Source: Pseudomonas rhizoryzae | GTDB lineage: Bacteria > Pseudomonadota > Gammaproteobacteria > Pseudomonadales > Pseudomonadaceae | Direction: 5' to 3' | Length of the DNA: 64,000 nucleotides | Assembly: GCF_005250615.1 (NCBI RefSeq) | Contig: NZ_SULM01000007.1 | Coordinates: 304,694 to 368,693, forward strand | In this document: positions 18,623 through 27,236 of the stretch, in pieces | Position numbering within the stretch: the stretch's first letter is position 1 | How the letters are laid out: the number at the start of each line of letters is the position of its first letter | The notes under the pieces: generated by a model | Databases searched by the model: none | The model's input: only the letters and a program-made list of their open reading frames with translations | Told to the model about the DNA's origin: nothing | Translations under genes and position numbers: made by a program

Positions 18623-18925
18623 ATGCTGACCAACGGAATGCGCCCGGTTCATCCCGGCGAGATCCTGCGGGAAGAGTATCTGGTACCCATGGGCATAAGC
18701 GCTTCCGCGCTGGCCCGCGCCCTGGGCGTCTCGGCCCCTACCGTAAACGATGTCGTTCTGGAGCGTCGCGGAGTGACGGCCGATATGGCGCTACGCCTCG
18801 CCGCTGCGTTCGATACTACCCCTGGTTTCTGGGTAGGCCTGCAGGCTGCCTATGAACTGAGAAAGGCAGAGATAGCGAAAGGTGAACAGATCCGTGCGCA
18901 GGTAAAACCTCTGCAGGTCGCCTGA
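18623..18925 (+). CDS. higA: HigA-type antitoxin
   Basis: A 100-residue XRE-family DNA-binding antitoxin. The helix-turn-helix spans about residues 22-60 (SASALARALGVSAPTVNDVVLERRGVTADMALRLA), preceded by the family motif RPVHPGEILREEYL. GAGG lies nine bases before the ATG. It begins 92 bp after higB, wider than usual, and the gap may carry a separate antitoxin promoter. The IS5-type element begins only six bases after its stop codon. Confidence 0.88.
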   Translation: MLTNGMRPVHPGEILREEYLVPMGISASALARALGVSAPTVNDVVLERRGVTADMALRLAAAFDTTPGFWVGLQAAYELRKAEIAKGEQIRAQVKPLQVA

Positions 18926-18928
18926 TCT

Positions 18929-19777
18929 TTAGGCTCTGTATGAAAAGTACTGGCGTAGACAGCGCAGCGTGCAAGCGAGCGTGACCATCGCAGCGAAACG
19001 TTTTGCCAGCTTGTCGTAGCGAGTGCCAATCCTGCGACTCTCCTTCAGCCAGCCGAACATCCGCTCGATGATGTTGCGCTGCCGGTATTTCGGACTGTCG
19101 AATAGCCTTGGCAGTCCCGGCTTGGGCTTGCGTTTCATCGTTCGCAGCGGAATCACAGGCCTCATCCGGTAACGGTCGCAGTACTGGCGCAAGTGCTCGG
19201 CATCGCAGCCCTTGTCTGCCAGCAACCAGCGGTAGCGCTTGCGGGGTCGGCCTGACTTGCCAGGGAGGCGTACTTGATCCAGAAGAGCCTCGGCATTTGT
19301 CACTGGCCTGACCCGGCGACAATACAAAGCGTAGGGGGACGCCGTTGGCGTCGCAAATCATGTAGATCTTGGTGGTCAGGCTACCTCTGCTGCGCCCCAG
19401 CGCATGGTCTACCTGCTCTTCTGGCCCCCTTTTTTCCCAGCGCCAGAAGAGGCTCGGGTTGCGCGTACGGCGGTGGAGTCAATCACCCAGGTGTCCAGGT
19501 CAATCAGCCCTTCCTGATTCAGGCGAACGTGTAAACGCTCGAGAATCTGATCGCAGGGGCCGCCATCTCGCCAGTCACGAAACCGCTGATACACCGGCGA
19601 CCAGGGGCCGAATCGCTCTGGCAGGTCGCGTCAGGCAGCACCTGAACACAGGATCCAGAAGATGCCATTGAGCATCAGTCGGTCATCACTGCGTGGGCGC
19701 CCCCTCTTCTGTTCGAGAGAAACACTATCTGCGATCAGCTCCCACGCTTCTTCCGGGAGTTCGTAACGCCTTGCCAT
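18929..19777 (-). pseudogene. IS5-family transposase, inactivated
   Basis: The transposase starts MARRYELPEEAWELIADSV at 19777. A TGA at 19631-19633 stands where relatives have the Trp of GAAWRDLPERFGPW. A C5T6C3 run (A6G5 on the coding strand) at 19425-19438 shifts the frame by -1, a site where IS427-type elements use programmed frameshifting. A third shift occurs near 19296-19302, within the GQASD region. The C-terminal DDE part (LLADKGCDAEHLRQYC, RNIIERMFGWLKESRRIGTRYDK) is intact. With the stop and third shift no full transposase can be made. Confidence 0.85.
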
Positions 19778-19836
19778 TCGGCCCTCCAGCCTGTCATGGC
19801 GACGATTCTACTCGCTCGGATTTTTCGTACAGAGCC
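18932..19836 (-). mobile_element. Decayed IS5-family (IS427-like) insertion sequence
   Basis: A 905-bp element with inverted ends GGCTCTGTATGAAAAGT (left, 18932) and the matching GGCTCTGTACGAAAAAT (right, read on the minus strand from 19836), flanked by TA on both sides as a likely 2-bp duplication. It carries one transposase gene on the minus strand with disabling mutations. It sits between higA and the HAD gene, its right edge touching the HAD stop codon. Confidence 0.85.
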
Positions 19837-20483
19837 TAGAGCCCAAAGCCCTGGCGCAACGCCGCCACGCTATGGAAATGAAAGGCCGGACGCTGTCGCT
19901 CCAGCTCTTCCCGACTGCCGAAGCCATAGCCCAAGGCCACCGCCGCCACGCCGTTCTCCCGCGCGGCGATCAAGTCGTGCTCGCGATCACCGAGCATCAG
20001 GCAGGTCTCCGGCGCCAAGGCCTCGGTCGCCAGCACATGGCGGAGCAATTCGGTCTTGTCGCCACGGGTACCGTCCAGCTCGCTGCCGTACAGGGCGGTG
20101 AAGTAGTCGGTCAGCGCGAAGTGCCGCAAGATCTCCTGGGCGAATACCCAGGGCTTGGCGGTCACCAAATAGAGCCGCCGTCCCGCTGCGTGCAGGCCAG
20201 CCAGCAGTTCGCGGATGCCCGCATAGACCTCGTTTTCATAGAGGCCGGTGGTACGGAAGTACACCCGGTAGGCCTCCACCGCCCGCCAGGCCCGCGCCTC
20301 GTCGAAGCCGTAGTGGGCCATGAAACTCTGCAGCAGCGGCGGGCCGATGAAGACCTCCAGCGCACGCAGGTCGGGTTCGTCGATCCCCTCGGCGCGCAGC
20401 GCCACCTGGATCGCCCGGGTAATGCCCAGGCGCGAATCGGTAAGGGTGCCATCTAGATCGAACAGCAGGTTGGGGTGATGCAT
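19836..20483 (-). CDS. HAD-superfamily phosphatase, phosphoglycolate phosphatase-like
   Basis: A 215-residue class-I HAD hydrolase. Motif I is LLFDLDGTLTDS (Asp9/Asp11), motif II VTAKPW, motif III Lys in RGDKTELL, and motif IV MLGDREHDLIAA. The cap-1 helical domain lies at about 18-85. The substrate is probably a small phosphate ester such as phosphoglycolate. Its last nine codons are duplicated at 18087-18113 and its stop codon abuts the IS, so the present 3' end has been remodelled. Confidence 0.85.
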   Translation of the reverse strand: MHHPNLLFDLDGTLTDSRLGITRAIQVALRAEGIDEPDLRALEVFIGPPLLQSFMAHYGFDEARAWRAVEAYRVYFRTTGLYENEVYAGIRELLAGLHAAGRRLYLVTAKPWVFAQEILRHFALTDYFTALYGSELDGTRGDKTELLRHVLATEALAPETCLMLGDREHDLIAARENGVAAVALGYGFGSREELERQRPAFHFHSVAALRQGFGL

Positions 20484-20581
20484 GAAGCCTCCTGGGCGGC
20501 GAAGACACCTGGCCAGTATGGCGACCGCGAGTGCAGCACGGTAGGCTGCCTGGCTTTACTGAAAATGAGTCTTGTTCGCCG

Positions 20582-21490
20582 ATGCCCCTGTTGCCGCTCT
20601 CGCTTCGCCTCACACCGCTGCGTGCCTGGTTGGTCCTGCCGCTGCTGCTGGCTCTGGCTGTTCCAGGCCAGGCCCGCCCCATCGATCAACCGATGGACGC
20701 CAGCGTCCTCGCCCAGCCCGGCCAGGGCTATTCCTTCAGCGAAGTGCAGCTGGATTCCGTCGACGGCGCCCGTCACTACCAAGTCTGGATCGCCCGCCCC
20801 GCCGCCCCGGCGCCCGCGGCGGGCTATCCGGTGCTCTACCTGCTCGATGGCAACGCTGCCCTGGGCGGGCTGAACGCTGAGCTGCTCGACGAGTTGGCCC
20901 GCCGTCCGCAGCCACCGGTACTGGTGGCGGTAGGCTATGCCGGCGGCAAGCGTATCTATGGTCCGGGACGTGTCCTCGACTACACGGCCTCGCAGCCCAC
21001 CAGCGAACGCTTTCGTGAGATGCCCACCGGCGGCGCCGATGTCTTTCTCGCCTGGCTGCTCGACCGCCTGGAACCGGCGGTGGCGCAGCAGGTGCCCCTC
21101 GATCGCGATCGGCGCGCGCTATGGGGCCATTCCCTGGGCGGTCTGTTCGTGCTCCACGCCCTGCTCACCCGCCCGGACGCCTTCGCCCGCGGCTACGCCG
21201 TCAGCCCCTCGCTGTGGTGGAGTCCCGACGCCCTGCCGCAGGATGACCAAGCCCTGGCGCAGCGCCTGCAAGGACACCCCGCCGAACTCATCCTGCTGCA
21301 AGGCGGTGCCGAGCACGACCTGCCCGCGCAGTTCCAGAGTGCGGTCCCGGCTGACGCCACCCCGCGCCTGGCTGAACGTCTCGCCCGCATTCCGGGCCTG
21401 ACGGTGCACTTCACAACCCTGCCGGATCTCGGCCACGGCCCCATGTTGCCGGCTTCGCTGCGCTGGGTGGTGCAGCACGGGCCCCTCTAA
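20582..21490 (+). CDS. Secreted alpha/beta-hydrolase, esterase D / siderophore esterase-like
   Basis: A 302-residue hydrolase with a signal peptide (MPLLPLSLRLTPLRAWLVLPLLLALAV...). The esterase core has PVLYLLDGNAALGG, a nucleophile elbow ALWGHSLGGLF (Ser in GHSLG) and a late His in LPDLGHGPM. The fold matches the IroE/BesA-type enterobactin esterases, but ferric-siderophore hydrolysis is only inferred. No siderophore receptor is adjacent and no Fur box was evident. The start ATG 20582 is the first codon of the signal peptide; an upstream frame from 20531 was not favoured. Confidence 0.75.
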   Translation: MPLLPLSLRLTPLRAWLVLPLLLALAVPGQARPIDQPMDASVLAQPGQGYSFSEVQLDSVDGARHYQVWIARPAAPAPAAGYPVLYLLDGNAALGGLNAELLDELARRPQPPVLVAVGYAGGKRIYGPGRVLDYTASQPTSERFREMPTGGADVFLAWLLDRLEPAVAQQVPLDRDRRALWGHSLGGLFVLHALLTRPDAFARGYAVSPSLWWSPDALPQDDQALAQRLQGHPAELILLQGGAEHDLPAQFQSAVPADATPRLAERLARIPGLTVHFTTLPDLGHGPMLPASLRWVVQHGPL

Positions 21491-21598
21491 CGCCCGTTTA
21501 TCACAGCATTACGCATCTTTATCCAGCGCAGCGGCAAAGCTTGGCAGTATCCCTGAACAGGGGCGCCACTTCCGGCCCCCTCCTTCAGGAGCAGCACC

Positions 21599-22600
21599 AT
21601 GCCGCAACGCCGGACCAAGGCGCGCCTCAGCTGGCTCGCCATCGCCCTTTCCACCACCCTGGGTCTGCTCGACCTGCAGAGTGCTGCCGCCGCCCGCGCC
21701 CTGCGCCTGGCCCACGCCTCCAGCAGCGACAGCCTGATCAACCAGGCGGTGCAGCGCTTCGCCGAGGAGCTCAAGACCGAGTCCAAGGGCGAGTTGACCG
21801 TCAAGGTCTTCCCCGATGGCCAGCTCGGTGACGAAGGCCCCATCGCCGAAGGCGTTGGCAACGGCTCCATCGACATCGGCCTGGGCGGCGCGGTAGACGC
21901 CATCGATCCACGCCTCAACGTGGTCTCCCTGCCCTTCCTGTTCCGCGACGCGGCCAACGTCCACGCCTTCCTCGACGGTCCCCAGGGCAAGGCCCTGCTG
22001 GGCCTCGGCCAGGACCACGGCTACATGCTGCTCGGCGCCCTGGATTCGGGTTTCCGCCAGTTCGCCAACAGCAAGCACCCCATCGTCGCCCCGGCCGACC
22101 TCGGTGGCCTGAAGATCCGCACGCCGCCGAATCCGGTGATCCTCGCCACCCTCAAGCAACTTGGCGCCCTGGCCCAGTCGATTCCCTTCGGCGAGGTCTA
22201 CAGCGCCCTGCAATCCGGCGTGGTGGATGGCGTCGAGCCGGAAATGCGCGATTTCTACGATCAGAAGTGGTTCGAGGTGGCCAAGTACCTGTCGCTGTCC
22301 AACTACATCTGGTCGGCCAACTACTGGTTCATGAACAAGGATACCTACGACAGCCTGAGCGAGCCCCAGCGTGAGGCGCTGCGCAAGGCGGCGCAGGACA
22401 CCGTGACCTGGTACCGCGGCCAGCTGGACGCCACCTACGCCAAGGTCCTCGCCGAACTCAAGGCCAAGGGTGTGCAGGTCAACAGCGTCGACACCGCGCC
22501 CTTCCAGGCCCTGGTCGATCCGGTCTACACCCGCTTCGCCGGTGAATGGGGCCAGGCCTTCGTCGACCAGACCCGCAGCGCCGCGCGCGAGGCCCACTGA
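21599..22600 (+). CDS. dctP: TRAP transporter solute-binding protein DctP
   Basis: A 333-residue periplasmic binding protein: signal peptide to about residue 32, then LRLAHASSSDSLINQAVQRFAEELKTESKGELTVKVFPDGQLG, the standard DctP opening. The family arginine is in GLKIRTPPNPVI (about 180), which binds substrate carboxylate. GGAG precedes the ATG. It is followed three bases later by dctQ and then dctM. The substrate is a carboxylic acid of unknown identity, and the downstream aminotransferase suggests an amino or keto acid. Confidence 0.92.
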   Translation: MPQRRTKARLSWLAIALSTTLGLLDLQSAAAARALRLAHASSSDSLINQAVQRFAEELKTESKGELTVKVFPDGQLGDEGPIAEGVGNGSIDIGLGGAVDAIDPRLNVVSLPFLFRDAANVHAFLDGPQGKALLGLGQDHGYMLLGALDSGFRQFANSKHPIVAPADLGGLKIRTPPNPVILATLKQLGALAQSIPFGEVYSALQSGVVDGVEPEMRDFYDQKWFEVAKYLSLSNYIWSANYWFMNKDTYDSLSEPQREALRKAAQDTVTWYRGQLDATYAKVLAELKAKGVQVNSVDTAPFQALVDPVYTRFAGEWGQAFVDQTRSAAREAH

Positions 22601-22603
22601 GCC

Positions 22604-23098
22604 ATGAGCGATCCGACCCACGTCCCGCAGCGTCCCTCGGGCGCCGAGCGCCTGTTGCAGGGCGTGGGCGTCCTCTTGTTCCTCGCCACCTTCGGCGCCA
22701 TCACCGGCGGGGTGGTGGCGCGCTACTTCCACCTGCCCGGTTTCGAGTGGTCCTTCGAGATCGCCGCCCTGAGCTTCGTCTGGGTCACCTTCATCGGCTG
22801 CGTGCTGGCCGAGCTGCGTGGCGAGAACGTGCGCTTCGTCGGCGTCCTGCTGCTGCTGCCGCCCGCCGGCCAACGCGCCCTGCAGGTATTCGGCTGCCTG
22901 GTGCTGCTGGGCGTCAGCCTCTGGCTGCTGACCAGCGGCTGGGCGGTGCTGGAACGCTCCGGGCGGGTGCCCACCCCGGTGCTGCGCTGGCCCTCCGGCC
23001 TGATGACCCTGGCGCTGGTCAGCGCGGCGGCCCTGCTCGTCGTCATCGCCCTGCTGCGGCTGTGGCGCCTCTGTATCCGCCGGGAGCCCCAGGCATGA
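22604..23098 (+). CDS. dctQ: TRAP transporter small permease DctQ
   Basis: A 164-residue membrane protein with four hydrophobic segments (about 18-38, 50-68, 90-110, 128-148). FEWSFEIAALSFVWVTFIGCVLAELRGENVRF carries the DctQ-family consensus. It starts three bases after dctP and overlaps the dctM start by four bases (ATGA). Confidence 0.9.
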   Translation: MSDPTHVPQRPSGAERLLQGVGVLLFLATFGAITGGVVARYFHLPGFEWSFEIAALSFVWVTFIGCVLAELRGENVRFVGVLLLLPPAGQRALQVFGCLVLLGVSLWLLTSGWAVLERSGRVPTPVLRWPSGLMTLALVSAAALLVVIALLRLWRLCIRREPQA

Positions 23099-24381
23099 CC
23101 GTCCTCGCGCTGTTCCTCGCCTTCATCGTCCTGCTGCTGGCCGGCATCCCCATCGTCTGGGCCATGGCCGGCGCCAGCATCGTCGCCCTGCTGGTGGGCG
23201 ACCTGAGCATGCCCCTGGCCTGGCTCGCCCAGCAGACCATCCGCGGCGCCGACTCCGCCACCCTGAGTTCCATCCCGCTGTTCCTGCTGGCCGGCGAGCT
23301 GATGAACCGCGGCGGCCTGACCAGGCGCCTCATGCGTATCGCCGAGCACTTCCTCGGCCGCTTCCGCGGCGGCCTGGGCCTGGTCAATGTGGCCACCGCC
23401 TTCGTCTACGGCGGCCTGACCGGCTCCGCCACCGCCGACACCGGCGCGGTGGCCAAGGTGATGATCCCGGCCATGGAAGAGCGCGGCTATCCGCGCGCCT
23501 TCGCCGCCGCGGTCACCGCCGCCTCCGGCACCCTGGGCATCATCGTGCCGCCCAGCGTCATCCTCATCCTCTATGGCGTGCTGACCAATACCTCCATCGG
23601 TGGCCTGTTCGTCGCCGGTCTCATCCCCGGCGTGCTGCTGGCGCTGACCTTCATGGTCACCGCCTATGTGGTCGGGGTGCGCGAGAACTTCCCCAAGGTC
23701 GACGAACGCCTGCCGCTGCGCGAGCTGCTGCGTGACCTGGGCTATGCCCTGCCGGCGCTGCTGATGCCGCTGCTGGTGCTGGGCACCATCGTCAGCGGCT
23801 TCGCCACCGCCACCGAGGCCGCCGCCGTCTCGGTGCTCTATGCCCTGGTCGCCGGCATGCTGGTCTATCGCGAACTGCGCTGGCGCGACCTACTGCCGGC
23901 GATCCACGAGGCAGTCGTCACTACCGGCTCGGTAATGATCATCATGGCGGTGGCCATGCCCTTCGGCTGGATCCTCACCGTGGAGCAGGTACCCCACACC
24001 GTGGCCGGCTGGATCGTCAACCTGCACACCGGCCCGCTGCTGACCATGCTGCTGATCGTGCTGACGCTCAAGGTGGTGGGCTTCTGGCTCGACCTCGGCC
24101 CGGCCATGATCATCCTCGCGCCCATCCTGGTACCTATCGCCAAGGCCGCCGGCTTCGAGCCCTACCAGATCGGCCTGATCTTCACCGTGACCCTCGGCTG
24201 GGGGCTGTTCACGCCCCCCATAGGCACCAACATCTTCGTGGTCTGTAACGTCGCCCGGCTGTCCATCGGCGAGGTGTCCTGGCGCCTGGTGCCCTTCTGG
24301 CTGGCCACCGCCGTGGCCGTCGCCCTGCTCGTGCTCTTCCCTTCCCTGAGCGGCTGGTTACCCCGCCTGCTCGGTTACTGA
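23095..24381 (+). CDS. dctM: TRAP transporter large permease DctM
   Basis: A 428-residue polytopic membrane protein with about 12 segments. The motifs SIPLFLLAGELMNRGGLTRRLM and GGLGLVNVATAFVYGGLTGSATADTGAVAKVMIP identify DctM. It uses a sodium gradient to import the substrate delivered by DctP. The start at 23095 overlaps dctQ. Frames open farther upstream belong to dctPQ out of phase. Confidence 0.93.
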   Translation: MTVLALFLAFIVLLLAGIPIVWAMAGASIVALLVGDLSMPLAWLAQQTIRGADSATLSSIPLFLLAGELMNRGGLTRRLMRIAEHFLGRFRGGLGLVNVATAFVYGGLTGSATADTGAVAKVMIPAMEERGYPRAFAAAVTAASGTLGIIVPPSVILILYGVLTNTSIGGLFVAGLIPGVLLALTFMVTAYVVGVRENFPKVDERLPLRELLRDLGYALPALLMPLLVLGTIVSGFATATEAAAVSVLYALVAGMLVYRELRWRDLLPAIHEAVVTTGSVMIIMAVAMPFGWILTVEQVPHTVAGWIVNLHTGPLLTMLLIVLTLKVVGFWLDLGPAMIILAPILVPIAKAAGFEPYQIGLIFTVTLGWGLFTPPIGTNIFVVCNVARLSIGEVSWRLVPFWLATAVAVALLVLFPSLSGWLPRLLGY

Positions 24382-24409
24382 TCAACCCCGCAATCCGAGT
24401 ACCTCCGTC

Positions 24410-25636
24410 ATGACCTTTCTCGTGGGTGGAATCTCCAGCGCAGGACGCGCCCTTCCCAATGTCCAGGGCCACGCCTTGCGGGTCACCCGCTCCGCGGGCG
24501 CCTACCTCTGGGACGACCGCGGCCAGCGCTATCTCGACACCGCCATGGGCTTTGGCGCCACCCTGCTCGGCCATGCCCCGCCCGCGGTGCTAGAGGCGGT
24601 GGCCCAGGCCCAGGCCGAAGGCCCCATGCCCTCCTTCGCCCACGCCCGTGAAGAAGCCGCCGCCGCCGCCCTGGCCGCCCGTTGCGGTGACCTATCGCAG
24701 GTGATCTTCCTCAACACCGGCAGCGAGGCGGTGCACCTGGCCTGCCGTACCGCGCGTATCGCCACCGGCCGCGGCCGCATCGTCAAATTCGCCGCGGCCT
24801 ACGACGGCTGGTACGACCCGGTGGCCTTCGGCAACGCCCAGTCACCGGCCGCGCGCATGACCGGCGCCCGTCCCGAACGCGACGGCATGCTACTGCTGCG
24901 CTACAACGACTTCGCCGACGTGGAGCAGCTGTTCGCCGAATACGACGACATCGCCGCCATCCTCATGGAACCGGTGCTGGCCAACGCCGGCTGCCTGGAA
25001 CCCGCCCCCGGCTACCTGCAGTACGTTACCGACCGTGCCCATCGCAACGGCGCCCTGGTGATCCTCGACGAGGTACTGATGGGTTTTCGCCTGCACGCCG
25101 GCCTTACCGGGCACTATCTAGGCGTGGACGCTGACCTCGCGGCGGTGGGCAAGGCCATCGGCAGCGGTATCCCGGTCGCCGCGCTGCTCGGCAAGCCGGC
25201 CATCATGGAGTTGTTCGAGCGCGGCCAGGTGGTTCGTGCCGGCACCTACAGCGGCAATCCCCCGGCCTGCGCGGCGGTGCTCGCCACCCTCGAACTGCTG
25301 GTCAAAAAGGACTACTTCGCCCTGCTAGCCCGCGGCGACGCCCTGCGCACCCGCCTGGCCGCCACCTTCGCCGCTCAGGGCCTGCCCTTTTCCAGCAGCG
25401 GCTACGGCAGCGTCTTCACCCCCTGGAACCACGCCCAGGCCCCCAGCGACTACGCCCAGGCCGAAGCCAGCGTCCACGCCGAATGGACCCGCGCCCTGCA
25501 CTTCGCCCTGCGCGCTCGCGGCGTGCTGATGATGCCCGTCGCCTATGGCCGCCTGTACCTGACCTTCGCCCACACCGACGCGGTCCTCGCGGAACTGGAA
25601 GCGGCCTTCACCGACGTGGCCCAGACCTGGGCGTAG
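24410..25636 (+). CDS. Class-III PLP aminotransferase, GSA-aminomutase-like
   Basis: A 408-residue fold-type I enzyme. The cofactor Asp220 is in VILDEVLMGFR and the Schiff-base Lys248 in AAVGKAIGSGIP. FLNTGSEAVHLACRTARIATGRGRIVKF matches the glutamate-1-semialdehyde aminomutase branch, but the context (directly after a TRAP transporter, next to a LysR regulator) argues for catabolism of an imported amine or amino acid rather than haem synthesis. It begins 28 bp after dctM, probably in the same transcript. Confidence 0.85.
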   Translation: MTFLVGGISSAGRALPNVQGHALRVTRSAGAYLWDDRGQRYLDTAMGFGATLLGHAPPAVLEAVAQAQAEGPMPSFAHAREEAAAAALAARCGDLSQVIFLNTGSEAVHLACRTARIATGRGRIVKFAAAYDGWYDPVAFGNAQSPAARMTGARPERDGMLLLRYNDFADVEQLFAEYDDIAAILMEPVLANAGCLEPAPGYLQYVTDRAHRNGALVILDEVLMGFRLHAGLTGHYLGVDADLAAVGKAIGSGIPVAALLGKPAIMELFERGQVVRAGTYSGNPPACAAVLATLELLVKKDYFALLARGDALRTRLAATFAAQGLPFSSSGYGSVFTPWNHAQAPSDYAQAEASVHAEWTRALHFALRARGVLMMPVAYGRLYLTFAHTDAVLAELEAAFTDVAQTWA

Positions 25637-25639
25637 AGA

Positions 25640-26509
25640 TCAGGCAGTCGCGGCGCGCTGCCGCTCTTGATAGCGATCACGGATGAAATTGGCCAGCCGC
25701 CGGGTGCTCAAGCGAGCCCCGGCCGGCACCAGCAGCGCCAGCTCCAGGTGCGGCAATTGCGGCAAGCCCTCGGCTGCGCCCAGCACGCGCCAGCCCTCGG
25801 GTACCACCGAGGCCGGCAGTACCGTCACCGCGGCACCCAGACGCACCGCCGCGAGGATGCCAGGCAGATGCGACGAAGACGATACGATGCGCCAGGGCCG
25901 CCCGGCCTCGTCCAGCGTCGCGAGGATGCCCGGCCGGGCCCGACAATTGTCGGCGAACAGCGACAGCGGTAACACCTGCTCCCGTTCCGGACGTTTCCCC
26001 ACCACACTGCACCATACTTGAGCTTCCTCGCAGAGCAGCTCACCGATGGGCCGCCCGCTCTCGCGGGTGACGATGGCCAGGTCCAGATCCCCCATCTGGA
26101 CCTGGGGTTCCAGCCGTTTGGAAAAGTCACAGAGGATCTCTACCTGGATCTCCGGATGCTGCGCCGAGAAGGTCTGCAGTAGCCAGGCGCCGAGGCTGTC
26201 CAGGTAGTCGTCGGGCATGCCGATGCGCACCCGCGTCGCCTCCAGCTTGCACTCCAGGGCGCACAGCGCCTCGTCTTCCAGGATCAGCATGCGCCGCGCA
26301 TAGCCCATCAGGATCTCGCCGTGGGCGGTCAGGCTCACCCCCTTGCGACTGCGTTCCAGCAGTCGTTTGCCCACCCGCTCCTCCAGCCGACTGACGATCA
26401 GACTCACCGCCGCCTGGGTCTTGCCGATCCGCTCGGCCGCCGCCGTGAAGCCGCCGTGATCGATCACCGCGATGAAGGTAGCGAGGGCATCGGTATCGAA
26501 ATGGCGCAT
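25640..26509 (-). CDS. LysR-family transcriptional regulator
   Basis: A 289-residue LTTR. The N-terminal helix-turn-helix is DALATFIAVIDHGGFTAAAERIGKTQAAVSLIVSRLEERVGKRLL, followed by a substrate-binding domain. The start was set at ATG 26509 (MRHFDTDALATF) since the domain begins there; a frame from 26548 is less likely. It converges with the TRAP/aminotransferase operon, ending three bases from its stop, so it may regulate that operon without sharing its promoter. Confidence 0.85.
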   Translation of the reverse strand: MRHFDTDALATFIAVIDHGGFTAAAERIGKTQAAVSLIVSRLEERVGKRLLERSRKGVSLTAHGEILMGYARRMLILEDEALCALECKLEATRVRIGMPDDYLDSLGAWLLQTFSAQHPEIQVEILCDFSKRLEPQVQMGDLDLAIVTRESGRPIGELLCEEAQVWCSVVGKRPEREQVLPLSLFADNCRARPGILATLDEAGRPWRIVSSSSHLPGILAAVRLGAAVTVLPASVVPEGWRVLGAAEGLPQLPHLELALLVPAGARLSTRRLANFIRDRYQERQRAATA

Positions 26510-26885
26510 GGCGGACTCGTTACGGCGGGAGGCGATGGGTTCCAGCACGCAAATAGCGTTCCGTTGTGGGCAGGCCTTTCCTTGGCTACCTTCAAGACAG
26601 GCAGCATCATGCCTGATCGCCTCACAGTTTCTGACTCAGCTCCGTACCAAGCGAGCTCACCTTTGAAACCCTGTGCCTCAACTTCCAGGCTTGAGGAACA
26701 CTCCGTCCTCCCAGTATCCATGCCCAATCACGAGCCAAGCCGTCGCCACAGCCGAGTCGACTCGAATGCTGCAGGCGTGGCACCAACGACCGCAACCCTT
26801 GGCTCCGTCCAGACCAGCAAAGCCAAACCAAGACTGGCCTCCTGGAATTAGCCCGCTTGAGCTTTCCAGCACTTCCGCCCCTTTA

Positions 26886-26915
26886 CGAAAATGCGTATTG
26901 CGTCACGCATTTTCG
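26886..26915. repeat. 11-bp perfect inverted repeat with 8-bp spacer
   Basis: CGAAAATGCGT and ACGCATTTTCG are exact complements separated by ATTGCGTC. TACAAT follows at 26917 and could be a -10 hexamer, which would make the repeat an operator over the promoter core. No T-run follows, so it is not an intrinsic terminator on the plus strand. Confidence 0.5.
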
Positions 26916-27113
26916 CTACAATCACCTGGTGACCTACAAGCAGGACGCTCACCGAAGCCGAGGAAAGGCCAGTCACCCTCCTGCTGCTCCTCATCTCTTC
27001 AACTCAGGCGCATAACCTCGTGTACCGAGGTCATGCCTCCGCCTCGATACATTAGGCCATAGGCCAGCCGCGATACGGAAAGCGGCCCTGTAATGACCTG
27101 ACCGGAGAAGAAA

Positions 27114-27230
27114 GTGACTGGTGAAAAGCTTGTGCATGCTCGTACGGCCAACAGGCAATCCATTCGTGCCAAGAAAGGTGGTTGGTCTTGCAGCCTGCCA
27201 AGCGATCCGTTACCCACTTATCAAGCGTAA
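27114..27230 (+). CDS. Possible 38-residue small protein upstream of DUF3137 gene
   Basis: GTG at 27114 follows GGAGAAGAAA and opens a basic peptide (MTGEKLVHARTANRQSIRAKKGG...) ending at 27230, six bases before the DUF3137 start. The ribosome site and tight spacing favour translation. No family was recognised and no membrane segment is present. It could instead be a leader that couples translation. Confidence 0.3.
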   Translation: MTGEKLVHARTANRQSIRAKKGGWSCSLPSDPLPTYQA

Positions 27231-27236
27231 GAGACC

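Larger units (their letters stand above)
26510..27236. other. 727-bp region without a recognised gene
   Basis: The first 360 bp contain short minus-strand frames (for example 26678-26872 and 26464-26727) of unusual composition that I could not assign. They may be a decayed element. A strong inverted repeat lies at 26886-26915, and a small frame with a ribosome site lies just before the DUF3137 gene. Base composition drops in GC here and through 28.9 kb compared with neighbours, which suggests acquired DNA. Confidence 0.4.

Noticed and set aside
26678..26872. 64-residue minus-strand ORF as a gene
   Set aside because: No ribosome site, no family recognised, and an overlapping alternative frame of equal quality; kept only as a low-interest observation.
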